DNA of 64,000 bases. It comes from Rhizobium cauense. GTDB lineage: Bacteria > Pseudomonadota > Alphaproteobacteria > Rhizobiales > Rhizobiaceae. A model generated the notes under the pieces. The model made no database searches. It was not told the DNA's origin and saw only the letters and a program-made list of their open reading frames with translations. The DNA lies in assembly GCF_019511525.1 (NCBI RefSeq), contig NZ_JAEUAT010000003.1:483685-547684 (forward strand), given 5' to 3'. Positions 43,046 to 51,428 of this stretch are shown in pieces. Each line of letters begins with the position of its first letter. Position 1 is the first letter of the stretch. The position numbers and the translations under genes were made by a program.

Positions 43046-43077
43046 CTATTGTACGAAGGTGTCTCCGATACCTTTGG
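43046..43077 (+). promoter_or_regulatory. Full-length regulon box between SDR operon and nitronate monooxygenase
   Basis: CTATTGTACGAAGGTGTCTC (43046-43065) then CGATACCTTTGG (43066-43077). It aligns with the 32136-32167 copy over all 32 positions with six differences. The same orientation rule as at the other copies would assign it to the SDR operon on the left; the monooxygenase gene starts 95 bases to its right. Confidence 0.75.
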
Positions 43078-43172
43078 ATCGGTTAGGGCTGATGACGGAC
43101 ACCAAGGTCCAATAGACCCCCGTTGCCTCTTCAAATAACTCTTGGAGCGCAGCGCATTGAACGGAGCCTGAA

Positions 43173-44267
43173 ATGAGAACGTGGCATGATCGCCGGATCC
43201 TCAACCTTCTGGAAATCGAGATTCCCGTCATACAGGCGCCGATGGCCGGAGCGACAACGGCAGAAATGGTGATCGCCGCTTCCGAAGCTGGTGGCTTGGG
43301 TTCGCTGCCAAGCGCGCAGTACTCGGCTCAGCAACTGCATGAGGCGCTCTCGCAGATTACTGCGAGAACGTCCAAGTCAGTCAATGTGAATTTCTTCAGC
43401 CACGTGGCGCCTGAGGCGGATCCTGCTGGTCAGATGCGGTGGCGGGCTCTCTTGGCGCCGTATTTCGTTGAACTTGGCCTTGACCCTGCCGCCCCGATCA
43501 GCGGCCCCGGACGGGCGCCCTTCGATAACGAGTTCTGTGAGGTCGTAGAAGAGTTCCGCCCCAAGGTGGTGAGCTTCCATTTCGGTCTTCCCGACCGAAA
43601 ACTTGTTAACCGGGTGAAAGCCGCGGGGGCCAAAGTGCTGTCGTCCGCGACCACCGTTGCCGAGGCTGTCTGGCTCGAGGCGCATGGTGTCGATGCCGTG
43701 ATCGCAATGGGTTACGAGGCTGGTGGGCACCGGGGGAACTTTCTTACGCAGGACATGAGCACCCAGGTAGGAACGATGGCGCTCGTTCCGCAGGTCGTGG
43801 ACGCGGTTAAGGTTCCGGTTATTGCTGCCGGAGGAATCGCGGATGGCCGCGGAGTAGCGGCGGCGCTGATGCTCGGAGCGTCGGCGGTGCAGATTGGTAC
43901 TGCCTACCTCCTGACTCCGGAGGCCAAAATTCCGGATCTGCATGCTGATGCACTACGTCGTGCAGGCGACGCGAGCACGGCCATCACCAATGTCTTTACG
44001 GGACGGCCCGCAAGAGGAGTTGTAAACCGCTTGATGCGAGAACTGGGCCCGCTTTCGGACGTGGCGCCCGCGTTCCCAACCGCCGGGGTGGCGCTCGCCG
44101 CCATCCGCTCGAAGGCGGAGGTGGAAGGACGAAATGATTTCACCAACCTCTGGGCGGGGCAGGCCGTCGGATTGGCGCGACGCCTTTCCTCAGCAGAGCT
44201 TACATTGAAGCTGTTCGAGGACGCGATGGCAGCCTTGGACGCGGGTTCGGCCAAAGGTCGAATCTAG
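43173..44267 (+). CDS. Nitronate monooxygenase
   Basis: A 364-residue FMN-dependent TIM-barrel enzyme that oxidises alkyl nitronates (formerly 2-nitropropane dioxygenase). It has IPVIQAPMAGATTAEMVIAA, VNVNFFSHVAPEAD, VSFHFGLPD, AMGYEAGGHRGNF, and the phosphate-binding VIAAGGIADGRGVAAALMLG. The sequence NVNFFSHVAPEAD is typical of class I nitronate monooxygenases. GGAG precedes the ATG. It is divergent from the SDR-RidA-crotonase operon across the box at 43046 and is followed by a hairpin. Confidence 0.93.
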   Translation: MRTWHDRRILNLLEIEIPVIQAPMAGATTAEMVIAASEAGGLGSLPSAQYSAQQLHEALSQITARTSKSVNVNFFSHVAPEADPAGQMRWRALLAPYFVELGLDPAAPISGPGRAPFDNEFCEVVEEFRPKVVSFHFGLPDRKLVNRVKAAGAKVLSSATTVAEAVWLEAHGVDAVIAMGYEAGGHRGNFLTQDMSTQVGTMALVPQVVDAVKVPVIAAGGIADGRGVAAALMLGASAVQIGTAYLLTPEAKIPDLHADALRRAGDASTAITNVFTGRPARGVVNRLMRELGPLSDVAPAFPTAGVALAAIRSKAEVEGRNDFTNLWAGQAVGLARRLSSAELTLKLFEDAMAALDAGSAKGRI

Positions 44268-44273
44268 CCGCGC

Positions 44274-44292
44274 GCGGCAGACTGTCTGCCGC
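44274..44292 (+). terminator. Hairpin after nitronate monooxygenase
   Basis: GCGGCAGAC and GTCTGCCGC form a perfect 9-bp stem with a one-base centre, six bases after the stop codon. Confidence 0.6.
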
Positions 44293-44430
44293 AGCGCGAC
44301 AATTAAGACAGCGGCCCGAGCGCATATTTTGGGTGCGGCAGAGACGCCAAACTGGCGAGCCATCCCAAGGAGCTTCCTGCCAAGTCATATCAGTTCAGCA
44401 ATCAGACCGTCTTACGCCGGAGGCATCCCC

Positions 44431-45639
44431 ATGTCGCGACGAGTGTCCAATCAACTTATAATCATTCTTGCAGGATCCGCTTCTCTCGCAATCGCGATGG
44501 GTGTTGGTCGTTTTGCGTTCACGCCAATTTTGCCGATGATGCTGCACGATGGAACGGTCGATCTCGCTTTTGCGGGACGGCTCGCAACCGCAAACTACGT
44601 CGGCTATCTCGTCGGGGCGCTGGGGGCGATGCTTATACCGAAAGCGTGGTCCCAGACGGCGATCATCAAATCCGCTCTCGTCCTGACCATCGTGCTGACC
44701 GCGCTGATGGCGCTGCCGCTTCCGTCGACATGGATAGGACTGCGATTTTTCGCGGGTGTCGCGTCGGCGATTGGCTTCGTATTTACGTCGGGCTGGTGCT
44801 TGGCGCAGCTCTCCGGGGCACCCGGCTCGATCGGCAGTGCAATCTTCACCGGGCCAGGAGCTGGGATTGCGATATCGGGTCTGGCGGCCAGCGCAATGAC
44901 AGCGTTGAGCTTCACCGGGCAGTGGGGATGGACGGCATTTGCCATCATTTCGGCGGTGACCAGCGCAGTAATCTGGCGTGTCTTTCGAAAGTCTGGCAGA
45001 GATGCGGAGCCATTTTATGTCGGCAGCGCGGGGACGCCGGGTCGGGTCCCGCGAGCAGAAATGCCTATGTTCGCCGTGGCCTACGGGCTCGCTGGTTTCG
45101 GCTACATCGTGACTGCGACATACCTTCCTGTCATCGCGAAGAACGCAATACCGGATTCTCCTTTGCTGACGGTCTTCTGGCCGCTGCTTGGCGTTTCAGC
45201 CGTAGTGGGTTCACTTCTGGCGTCGCGTGTGCGGAAGAACGCCGACGCTCGACTGTACCTCGTCGGTTCGTATCTCGTGCAGGCGGCAGGCGTAGCAGTG
45301 TCCGTCGTTTGGGAGGACGCAGTCGGTCTTGGCCTAAGCAGCATTCTGGTCGGTGTCCCGTTCACCGCGATCAGCTATTTTGCCATGAACGAGATCAGAA
45401 GGATCCGGTCAAGTCATCACGCGCGCTACATGGGGCTGCTGACGGCGATGTTCGCAGTCGGCCAGATCCTGGGGCCGCCAGTCGTAGGCGCAATATTCGC
45501 CCGACAAGAAAACTCCGACAGTGCCTTTGCTCTCGCCCTAGGCATTGCAAGCATAACGTTGGTCGTAGGGGCCGTGATACTGGTGGCGATGATCGTAATG
45601 TTCCCGGCCAGAGTCCATCATAGGCCTCAGGAGCGCTAG
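44431..45639 (+). CDS. MFS transporter (YbfB/YjiJ family)
   Basis: A 402-residue membrane protein with about 12 helices and the YbfB/YjiJ family opening MGVGRFAFTPILPMM in the first helix. The central loop FRKSGRDAEPFYVGSAGTPG separates the two six-helix halves. The ATG at 44431 follows GGAGGCATCCCC. Members are putative efflux pumps or sugar/drug exporters, with no proven substrate. The gene ends 4 bases inside the convergent FixJ-type regulator gene, so the two share a tail-to-tail overlap. Confidence 0.92.
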   Translation: MSRRVSNQLIIILAGSASLAIAMGVGRFAFTPILPMMLHDGTVDLAFAGRLATANYVGYLVGALGAMLIPKAWSQTAIIKSALVLTIVLTALMALPLPSTWIGLRFFAGVASAIGFVFTSGWCLAQLSGAPGSIGSAIFTGPGAGIAISGLAASAMTALSFTGQWGWTAFAIISAVTSAVIWRVFRKSGRDAEPFYVGSAGTPGRVPRAEMPMFAVAYGLAGFGYIVTATYLPVIAKNAIPDSPLLTVFWPLLGVSAVVGSLLASRVRKNADARLYLVGSYLVQAAGVAVSVVWEDAVGLGLSSILVGVPFTAISYFAMNEIRRIRSSHHARYMGLLTAMFAVGQILGPPVVGAIFARQENSDSAFALALGIASITLVVGAVILVAMIVMFPARVHHRPQER

Positions 45640-46316
45640 TGAACCTCTCGACCGTCATCAAGCCTGAGCTTTGCCGCCATGTTTACAAGATCCGGGAGAG
45701 AGCGGGCGCTCATTTTCCGCATCACCTGGCCGCGGTGCGCCTTGACTGTGATCTCGCTTATGTCGAGCTCGAACGCGACCTGCTTGTTCAATAGACCCTT
45801 CACAACCCCCGACATGACCTCGCGTTCCCGCGGGGTCAAGGCATCGTAGCAGGCCTGGAGACGCATCAGTTCCTCCTCGTCGCGAATGAGTTCCTGGCTT
45901 TGGACAAGGGCCGACTGTATCGCGGCTAGAAGTGCCTCGGCGTCGATCGGCTTCGTCAGAAAATCCAAAGCGCCGCCTTTCAAAGCCTTCACGGTCATTG
46001 GCACGTCGCCGAACCCAGATACGAAGATAATCGGCGTTCGGTTCCCACCCTTGGTGATCAAGGACTGGAGATCCAGGCCGTTGAGCCCCGGCATATTGAC
46101 GTCCAGCACGAGGCAGCTCGGTCCCGCAACTGGCGTTGCCGCCAGGAATGACTGGGCTGAGTCAAAAAGAATTGGCCGCCAGCCTGCAGAACCAATCAAG
46201 AGATCGAGGGATTCCCTAACTGAAATGTCGTCGTCAACCACGAACACCGTCGGTCCGCTCAGACTGTTCAGAGGCGCGGGAGTCGCATGATTCATCGCCG
46301 AGGTCATCCGGTACAT
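45636..46316 (-). CDS. FixJ-type response regulator (receiver + LuxR HTH)
   Basis: A 226-residue two-domain regulator: receiver with acidic FVVDDDISVRESLDLLIGSA, phosphoacceptor D72 in SCLVLDVNMPGLNGLDLQ, Lys in LDFLTKPIDAEALLAA, a short linker and a C-terminal LuxR helix-turn-helix (LTPREREVMSGVVKGLLNKQ, then ISEITVKAHRGQVMRKM). It is the only response regulator in this window with an output domain, whereas five kinases and two receivers lack one, so it is the natural output of that network. GGAGGCAGCAC precedes the ATG at 46316. Two inverted copies of the conserved box lie 135 bases upstream. Confidence 0.93.
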   Translation of the reverse strand: MYRMTSAMNHATPAPLNSLSGPTVFVVDDDISVRESLDLLIGSAGWRPILFDSAQSFLAATPVAGPSCLVLDVNMPGLNGLDLQSLITKGGNRTPIIFVSGFGDVPMTVKALKGGALDFLTKPIDAEALLAAIQSALVQSQELIRDEEELMRLQACYDALTPREREVMSGVVKGLLNKQVAFELDISEITVKAHRGQVMRKMSARSLPDLVNMAAKLRLDDGREVH

Positions 46317-46450
46317 GTGCTGCCTCCTTAAGAGGGCGCAAGCTCATCGAGTGCAAACACTATATCACGAGTGGGCGCGGACACTATTGCCCTGATGATC
46401 GATATCCCGCCGTCCCTCGATGCAGAGCATGCGAGTTTCCTGGCGAAAAT

Positions 46451-46512
46451 CCATTGTACGATGGTATCGGCATCCGTTTTCGGCCTGTTTCCACGACACC
46501 ATCGTACAATGG
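46451..46512. promoter_or_regulatory. Inverted pair of regulon boxes between FixJ-type regulator and DJ-1 gene
   Basis: CCATTGTACGATGGTATCGG at 46451-46470 on the plus strand and CCATTGTACGATGGTGTCG at 46494-46512 on the minus strand. The two face each other with 23 bases between. They lie 135 and 129 bases from the starts of the regulator gene and the DJ-1-like gene. A poorer CTATTG copy is at about 46383. Core CCATtGTACgATGG is itself nearly palindromic. Confidence 0.75.
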
Positions 46513-46640
46513 CATGCGCCCCGTCACTTGAGCATGCTCATGAGGTCGATCGAGCGCGCGCCGCCTCAGTATAGCGAGCTGGCCGCTGTTCGTCAGACCG
46601 GACAGACGCCGACCGTCTAAACCTTTTCAAGGAGATAACG

Positions 46641-47315
46641 ATGAGCAAGATCCTGATGGTTCTCACTTCGCATGATCGGCTTGGCAACACGGGCCGGAAG
46701 ACCGGGTTCTGGTTGGAGGAATTTGCGGCACCCTACTATGTCTTCAAGGATGCAGGTGCCAGCATTACGGTCGCCTCTCCGCGGGGCGGGCAGCCGCCGA
46801 TCGATCCGAAAAGCGACGAGCCAGGCAATCAGACGGACTCAATGACCCGGTTCAAGGGTGACAAGGATGCTCAGTCGGTCCTTGCGAACACGGTGCGCCT
46901 CGCGACCGTAGAGGCCAAGGATTTCGACACGATCTTCTATTCGGGCGGGCACGGGCCCATGTGGGATCTCGTCGAGGACAAGAAGTCGATCTCGCTGATC
47001 GAGGAATTCTACGGCTCCGGAAAACCCGTTGCAGCGGTTTGCCACGCGCCAGCCGTCTTCCACCATGTGACGTTCCAAGGGAACCCGCTGGTGAAGGGCA
47101 AGCGGGTGACCGGATTCACGAACTCCGAGGAGGAAGCGGTACAACTCACCAAGGTGGTGCCGTTCCTGGTCGAAGATGATCTCAAGTCGCTGGGCGCGCA
47201 CTATGAGAAAGCGGGCGACTGGGAGAGTTTTGCGATCGTGGATGGTCATCTTGTCACGGGCCAAAACCCGGCCTCGTCGACCGCGGCGGCGAAATCGCTG
47301 CTCGGCCTTCTTTGA
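46641..47315 (+). CDS. DJ-1/PfpI-family (Hsp31-like) protein
   Basis: A 224-residue member of the DJ-1/PfpI superfamily, close to glyoxalase III / Hsp31 type proteins. The nucleophile Cys sits in KPVAAVCHAPAVFHHVTFQG, and the family segments FDTIFYSGGHGPMWDL and GHLVTGQNPASSTAAAKSLL are present. Such proteins deal with methylglyoxal or damaged proteins and fit the detoxification theme. The ATG follows AAGGAGATAACG. It starts a three-gene run with SnoaL-like and EF-hand genes. Confidence 0.92.
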   Translation: MSKILMVLTSHDRLGNTGRKTGFWLEEFAAPYYVFKDAGASITVASPRGGQPPIDPKSDEPGNQTDSMTRFKGDKDAQSVLANTVRLATVEAKDFDTIFYSGGHGPMWDLVEDKKSISLIEEFYGSGKPVAAVCHAPAVFHHVTFQGNPLVKGKRVTGFTNSEEEAVQLTKVVPFLVEDDLKSLGAHYEKAGDWESFAIVDGHLVTGQNPASSTAAAKSLLGLL

Positions 47316-47330
47316 TCGACGAGGCCTGTT

Positions 47331-47792
47331 ATGAAGCCCCAACTTTCGGAGATTGAAGGCGTCGAGCTTAAGTCCGGAGACAGCGGCCCGCTCGATGTCC
47401 TGATCGAATTCTACCGGGCCTTCAACGCCGCCGATCTTCCCGGCTTGGAAGCCGTCTGGCTGGCAGGCGAGGCACCAAGCATGGACAACCCGATCGGCGG
47501 CATCCGTCGGGGCTGGACTGCGATCGAGGAGGGCTATTCCAAGCTCTTCAATGGCCCTGCGAAGGTCCGCGTGGCCTTTCATGACTTCACCAGTCAGGGA
47601 GGACCCGATTGGCATCTTTTCGTCGGTAGGGAGCGCGGCAACTGCGTTACCCCGGACAAAGAGCTGAAGATCGCATTTCGAACTACGCGTTGGTTCATCA
47701 GACATGATGGTTCCTGGCGGCAGCTCCATCACCATGGCTCGGTTGAGGACGCTGATATGCTTCGCGACTACCAGCGCCTGATTTCTGGCTGA
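47331..47792 (+). CDS. SnoaL-like / NTF2-fold protein
   Basis: A 153-residue NTF2-fold protein. It begins LDVLIEFYRAFNAADLPGLE (helix), continues with WLAGEAPSMDNPIGGIRRGW and has the strand FRTTRWFIRHDGSWRQLHHH. These proteins often bind or turn over small hydrophobic molecules; some are steroid isomerase- or SnoaL-like hydratases. GAGG precedes the ATG. It is 15 bases after the DJ-1 gene stop, on the same strand, and the 140-base gap to the EF-hand gene has no visible feature. Confidence 0.85.
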   Translation: MKPQLSEIEGVELKSGDSGPLDVLIEFYRAFNAADLPGLEAVWLAGEAPSMDNPIGGIRRGWTAIEEGYSKLFNGPAKVRVAFHDFTSQGGPDWHLFVGRERGNCVTPDKELKIAFRTTRWFIRHDGSWRQLHHHGSVEDADMLRDYQRLISG

Positions 47793-47932
47793 TAGCAGAG
47801 ACAGCGGCGGTGTAGATCGCCGCTCTCTCGCCCTTGTGCGGTAAGGTCCGCTCAAGATAGGCGGAAGATGCTTTCGCTGCGGCGCCACGCGTGCCGCTTT
47901 TTACTGAATATCATTGCTTACAGGAGAATTTG

Positions 47933-48298
47933 ATGGCCGTCGCTGCCGATACCGCGCCGCTTTCTCAGCTGCTTAACAAGGCTTTCGCCAAATTCGACAG
48001 AGACGGAGACAGCAAGCTGACGGGAGACGAACTTGATAACTTCGACCAGATCCTCAGGCCAGGCGTAGCACTTGATGACAACGGCCGCCCCACGGTCGAC
48101 ATGAAGCAGAAGCTCGACCACAATGGTGATGGCGCCGTCGACCTCGACGAAATGAATTCGACTGGAATTCTGATGCCCGCAAGCATGTGCGACAGCGACT
48201 TTTCCTCCCTCCTCGGATATCTGCGCGCCAAGACGGACGATCCGGCAGCGCTGCAAGCAGCGACCATCCTGGAACTCAACGATAATAAGGAGGCGTAG
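47933..48298 (+). CDS. EF-hand protein, 121 aa
   Basis: A small acidic protein with two EF-hand loops: DRDGDSKLTGDE (about residues 23-34) and DHNGDGAVDLDE (about 63-74), each with the usual 12-residue Ca-binding pattern. The C-terminal half has no further motif. No signal peptide is visible. The ATG at 47933 follows CAGGAGAATTTG. Bacterial EF-hand proteins of this size act as Ca buffers or sensors. The gene lies after the SnoaL-like gene and is convergent with the aldehyde dehydrogenase gene that ends at 48338. Confidence 0.88.
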   Translation: MAVAADTAPLSQLLNKAFAKFDRDGDSKLTGDELDNFDQILRPGVALDDNGRPTVDMKQKLDHNGDGAVDLDEMNSTGILMPASMCDSDFSSLLGYLRAKTDDPAALQAATILELNDNKEA

Positions 48299-48337
48299 GC
48301 ACTAATTGCCGTGCTCCCAGGAATTTCAAACGTTGCC

Positions 48338-49824
48338 CTAGGAGGGAAAAAGGACAGCCTTGGTCTCGAGAAATGCGGCGAGCCCCTCTGGCCCGCCTTC
48401 GCGGCCAATCCCCGAGTCCTTGAAACCACCGAAAGGGGCGGACGGTGCGAGTTCCATTCCATTGATGTGCACCTGGCCCGTCCGAATTCTGCGGGCGATT
48501 TCAAAAGCCGTCGCCGGATTTCCGAATATCGAGCCGCTCAGCCCGAAGTCCGTGTCATTCGCAATCGCGACGGCCTCGTCGATGTCCTCGAAGGTCTGGA
48601 CAGTGACCACGGGGCCGAAAATCTCCTCCCTCGCTATCGACATTTCCCTCGCCACGTTGCGGAAGACAGTTGGTTCGACGAAATGCCCGGAAGACAGGAC
48701 CTTGTCCGGAACTCCGCCTGTCACGACCTCGGCGCCATCCCTTAGTCCTTGCGATATATAGGCAACCGCCTTTTCGAACTGTGCGGCGTTCAGCAGCGGA
48801 CCGACATGCGTGTCGGGCTCCCACGGGTTGCCGATTTTGAGCGTCGACAGTCTTGAGGCGTAGGTGTCTACGACTTCGGCTTCGCGGGATCTCGGTACCA
48901 GTATGCGCGTCTGCGCGAAGCAGAACTGTCCGGAGAAGGGCATCGTAAAGCGTTCAAGCGTCGGCATGGCCTGCTTCAGGTCTGCGTCATCGAGTATGAT
49001 GGCCGCCGACTTCCCGCCCATCTCCAGCGTGAGCCGCCCCATTCTCGGGGCGACCACGACGGCAATTCGTTTTCCTGTTCCGACGCTGCCCGTGAAGCTC
49101 ACCTTTACCATGCGCCGATCCGCAACCAAGCGCGCGCTTCCTTCCGCATCGGCGAGAACGACGTTTATGACACCCGGTGGAATGCCCGCTTCCATGGCGC
49201 ACTGAGCGACCAGATATGCGTCCAGCGGACTTTCGGGGGAAGGCTTGATGACACACGTGCATCCGGCGGCCAAGGCCGCACTCAGCTTGGTCATCAAGAT
49301 AGGAAAGGCCGCGTTCCAGGGGATTATGATCGCTGCCGGACCAACTGGCTCGGAAAGGATCCGCGCAGTGCCAAGCGTCGTGTTGCGCTTCTTTTCAAAC
49401 TCGAAGGTGAGGGCGAGGCCTGTGAATTACCTCAACCGCGCTATAGCGAGCGGCGCCAGCCGACTTGCCAGAGCGACAGGGGCGCCGACCTGCGCAGTCC
49501 AAAGCTTCGCAAAAAGGGACACGCGTCGTTCGAGCGCTTCGGCGAACGTGGTCATTATCGCTGCGCGCTCGCTGGGTGTGTCCTGGGCCATGGCCCATGC
49601 TCGAAGGCGTTTGCCGCGGATGCGATTGCCAGATCGATCTCGTCTGCAGTTGCTATCGGCACCTCGGCCAGCGTCCTGCGATCGGCCCGACTCACAATCT
49701 TCTTCCGTTCGGACCCGGAAGCTCTCACCCAGTGCCCCCCGACAAAGAAACTGTCGAGTATGCGCGGTGGGCATTCGTGGGCAAAATCGATCATCGCAGT
49801 CTCCACTTCTTCAGCTAGGACCAT
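48338..49824 (-). pseudogene. NAD(P)-dependent aldehyde dehydrogenase, broken by frameshift and nonsense codon
   Basis: Reads as an aldehyde dehydrogenase when joined: ILDSFFVGGHWVRASGSERK at the N-terminus, IIIPWNAAFPIL, LEMGGKSAAIILDDA (Glu motif), the Cys in FSGQFCFAQTRILV, and EEIFGPVVTVQTFED. Two defects are present. Near 49587 one G is missing (FEHGPW switches frame to AQDTPSER), and at 49427-49429 a TAA stops the frame in RLR-stop-FTGLALTFEFEKKR, where Tyr is normal. The frameshift could be a sequencing loss; the stop is a base change. Start is either the ATG at 49824, which overlaps the upstream hydrolase gene, or 49794 (after GTGGAGAC). Partner of the exported hydrolase. Confidence 0.8.
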
Positions 49825-50855
49825 GCATCCACGTCGATGACCGCCTGGGCAAAAGCAGCTGGCGCCTCCTGTGGAAGGTTGTGACCGATGCCGCCGGAGA
49901 CTAGGCGATGTTCATATTTTCCCTTGAACTTGCCAGCGTAGACTTTCGGATCAGGATGCGGCGCGCCGTTGGCATCGCCTTCCATGGTGATCGTGGGGAC
50001 GGAGATTTCCGGTCCCGTCGCTAGCTTCGCCTCGTATTTGTCGAACCGCTTTTCTCCCGAAGTCAGCCCGAGGCGCCATCGATAGTTGTGGGCGACGATC
50101 TCGACATGGTCCGGGTTTGTGAACGCGGCAGCCGTCTGGTCGAAAGTGGCGTCGTCGAACTGCCATTGAGGCGAGGCGAGCTTCCAGATCAGCTTGGCGA
50201 AGTCGTTCGTGTACTTGCTGTAGCCTTCGCGTCCCCGTTCAGTCGCGAAATAGTACTGGTACCACCACTGCAGCTCGGCTGACGGAGGTAGGGGAACCTT
50301 TCCGGCGGCTTGGCTCCCGATGAGATACCCGCTGACCGAAACCAATGCTTTGCAACGCTCTGGCCAAAGCGCGGCCACGATGTCGGCGGTGCGAGCGCCC
50401 CAGTCGAACCCGGCGATAGTGGCACGATCGATTTTTAGGGCGTCCATCAACTTGATCGCGTCGACAGCGAGCGCGGACTGCTGTCCGTTACGCTTCGTCT
50501 CCTTCGAGAGAAACCTCGTGCCGCCGTACCCGCGGAGAAACGGAACGATCACCCGGTGGCCCCGTGCCGCCAGGATCGGGGCGACTTCGGCGAAACTGTT
50601 GATGTCATACGGCCAGCCGTGAAACAGGATGACGGGTGATCCATCCTGCGGTCCGACCGATGAGTAGGCTACCTTGAGGTCGCCAGCATCGACTGTCTCG
50701 CTGGCGTTCAGAGGGAGTGCGGTCCGCTTTGGAGCGCTGGTCTGATCTGCGCGTGCAGTGCTTGCGATGGCGCCGAGGACTCCGGCGGCAGTCAAGCCGA
50801 GAGCACCGCCACTGAATGAACGGCGGGTCAGGATGGAAAGTTTGTTGATGCTCAT
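49815..50855 (-). CDS. Exported alpha/beta hydrolase (epoxide hydrolase/dehalogenase-like)
   Basis: A 346-residue alpha/beta hydrolase with a Tat-type signal (LTRRSFSGGALGLTAAGVLG, cleavage after ARA). The oxyanion segment is ILFHGWPYDINSF, the nucleophile Asp is D151 in IAGFDWGARTADIV and the His is in GGIGHNLPQEAPAAF. That pattern (DWGxR nucleophile) is epoxide-hydrolase-like rather than a serine esterase. GGAGAAGACG precedes the ATG. It leads an operon with the broken aldehyde dehydrogenase gene. Boxes lie upstream at 50953-51007. Confidence 0.9.
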   Translation of the reverse strand: MSINKLSILTRRSFSGGALGLTAAGVLGAIASTARADQTSAPKRTALPLNASETVDAGDLKVAYSSVGPQDGSPVILFHGWPYDINSFAEVAPILAARGHRVIVPFLRGYGGTRFLSKETKRNGQQSALAVDAIKLMDALKIDRATIAGFDWGARTADIVAALWPERCKALVSVSGYLIGSQAAGKVPLPPSAELQWWYQYYFATERGREGYSKYTNDFAKLIWKLASPQWQFDDATFDQTAAAFTNPDHVEIVAHNYRWRLGLTSGEKRFDKYEAKLATGPEISVPTITMEGDANGAPHPDPKVYAGKFKGKYEHRLVSGGIGHNLPQEAPAAFAQAVIDVDAWS

Positions 50856-50952
50856 GATCGTCTTCTCCTCGATATCGCTTCGGACCCCTCAAATATCAGG
50901 GGGTGCCCGAGCGGGAAGTCGATAGGACTTTGGAGAGATGAATCGCTTGCCG

Positions 50953-51007
50953 CTACTGAACGAAGGTGTTGGGTCATACCAAGGTATCGGCGATACCTAT
51001 GTTCAAT
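50953..51007. promoter_or_regulatory. Regulon boxes with perfect palindrome, divergent promoter
   Basis: Plus strand: CTACTGAACGAAGGTGTTGG at 50953-50972. Minus strand: ATTGAACATAGGTATCG then CCGATACCTTGG from 51007 down to 50979. The palindrome GGTATCG-G-CGATACC occupies 50983-50997. The hydrolase ATG is 97 bases to the left and the small ORF at 51077 is 70 bases to the right. Confidence 0.7.
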
Positions 51008-51076
51008 CCCGATTGGGATGGCATTCGACATACTCGTTCTCCATGACGGCCCTCAAATGGTCGGAAGGAGAAAACT

Positions 51077-51283
51077 ATGTCGCACTATCGCCCTACGGGA
51101 TCCGCCTTCCCGGGCTTCGTTATCCTAATGGCCATCGCCGCATTGATCGTCGCATTAGTGTCTGTGAGGCAGCCACCGCAGGCCGCACGAGTTTGGGTTC
51201 CCGCCTCGACAGGCGCCAGCAACTCGATCCGAATTGTCGGCGAGACCTGTGCACCGTGGTGCAGATCGACCGATCCTACATAA
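51077..51283 (+). CDS. Small membrane-anchored protein, probably frameshifted
   Basis: Strong GGAAGGAGAAAACT before the ATG. The 68-residue product has one membrane helix (AFPGFVILMAIAALIVALVS) and then a soluble part. In the next frame the sequence carries on to 51399 in a more natural way (VVQIDRSYISTIECLDSRKP, VELITAHAHTSIAGAYIPCR). One base lost near 51247 would join them into a protein of about 107 residues. As given, it ends early at 51283. Function unknown. It is divergent from the exported alpha/beta hydrolase across the box at 50953-51007 and may be regulated with it. Confidence 0.55.
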   Translation: MSHYRPTGSAFPGFVILMAIAALIVALVSVRQPPQAARVWVPASTGASNSIRIVGETCAPWCRSTDPT

Positions 51284-51428
51284 GCACAATTGAGTGCCTC
51301 GATTCACGAAAGCCTGTCGAATTAATCACGGCTCACGCCCACACCTCAATCGCGGGGGCCTACATCCCTTGCCGTTTTGTTCGCGAACGTGAGGTCTGAC
51401 CTAAAACTGGCTGCAGCCTGTTCCATAC

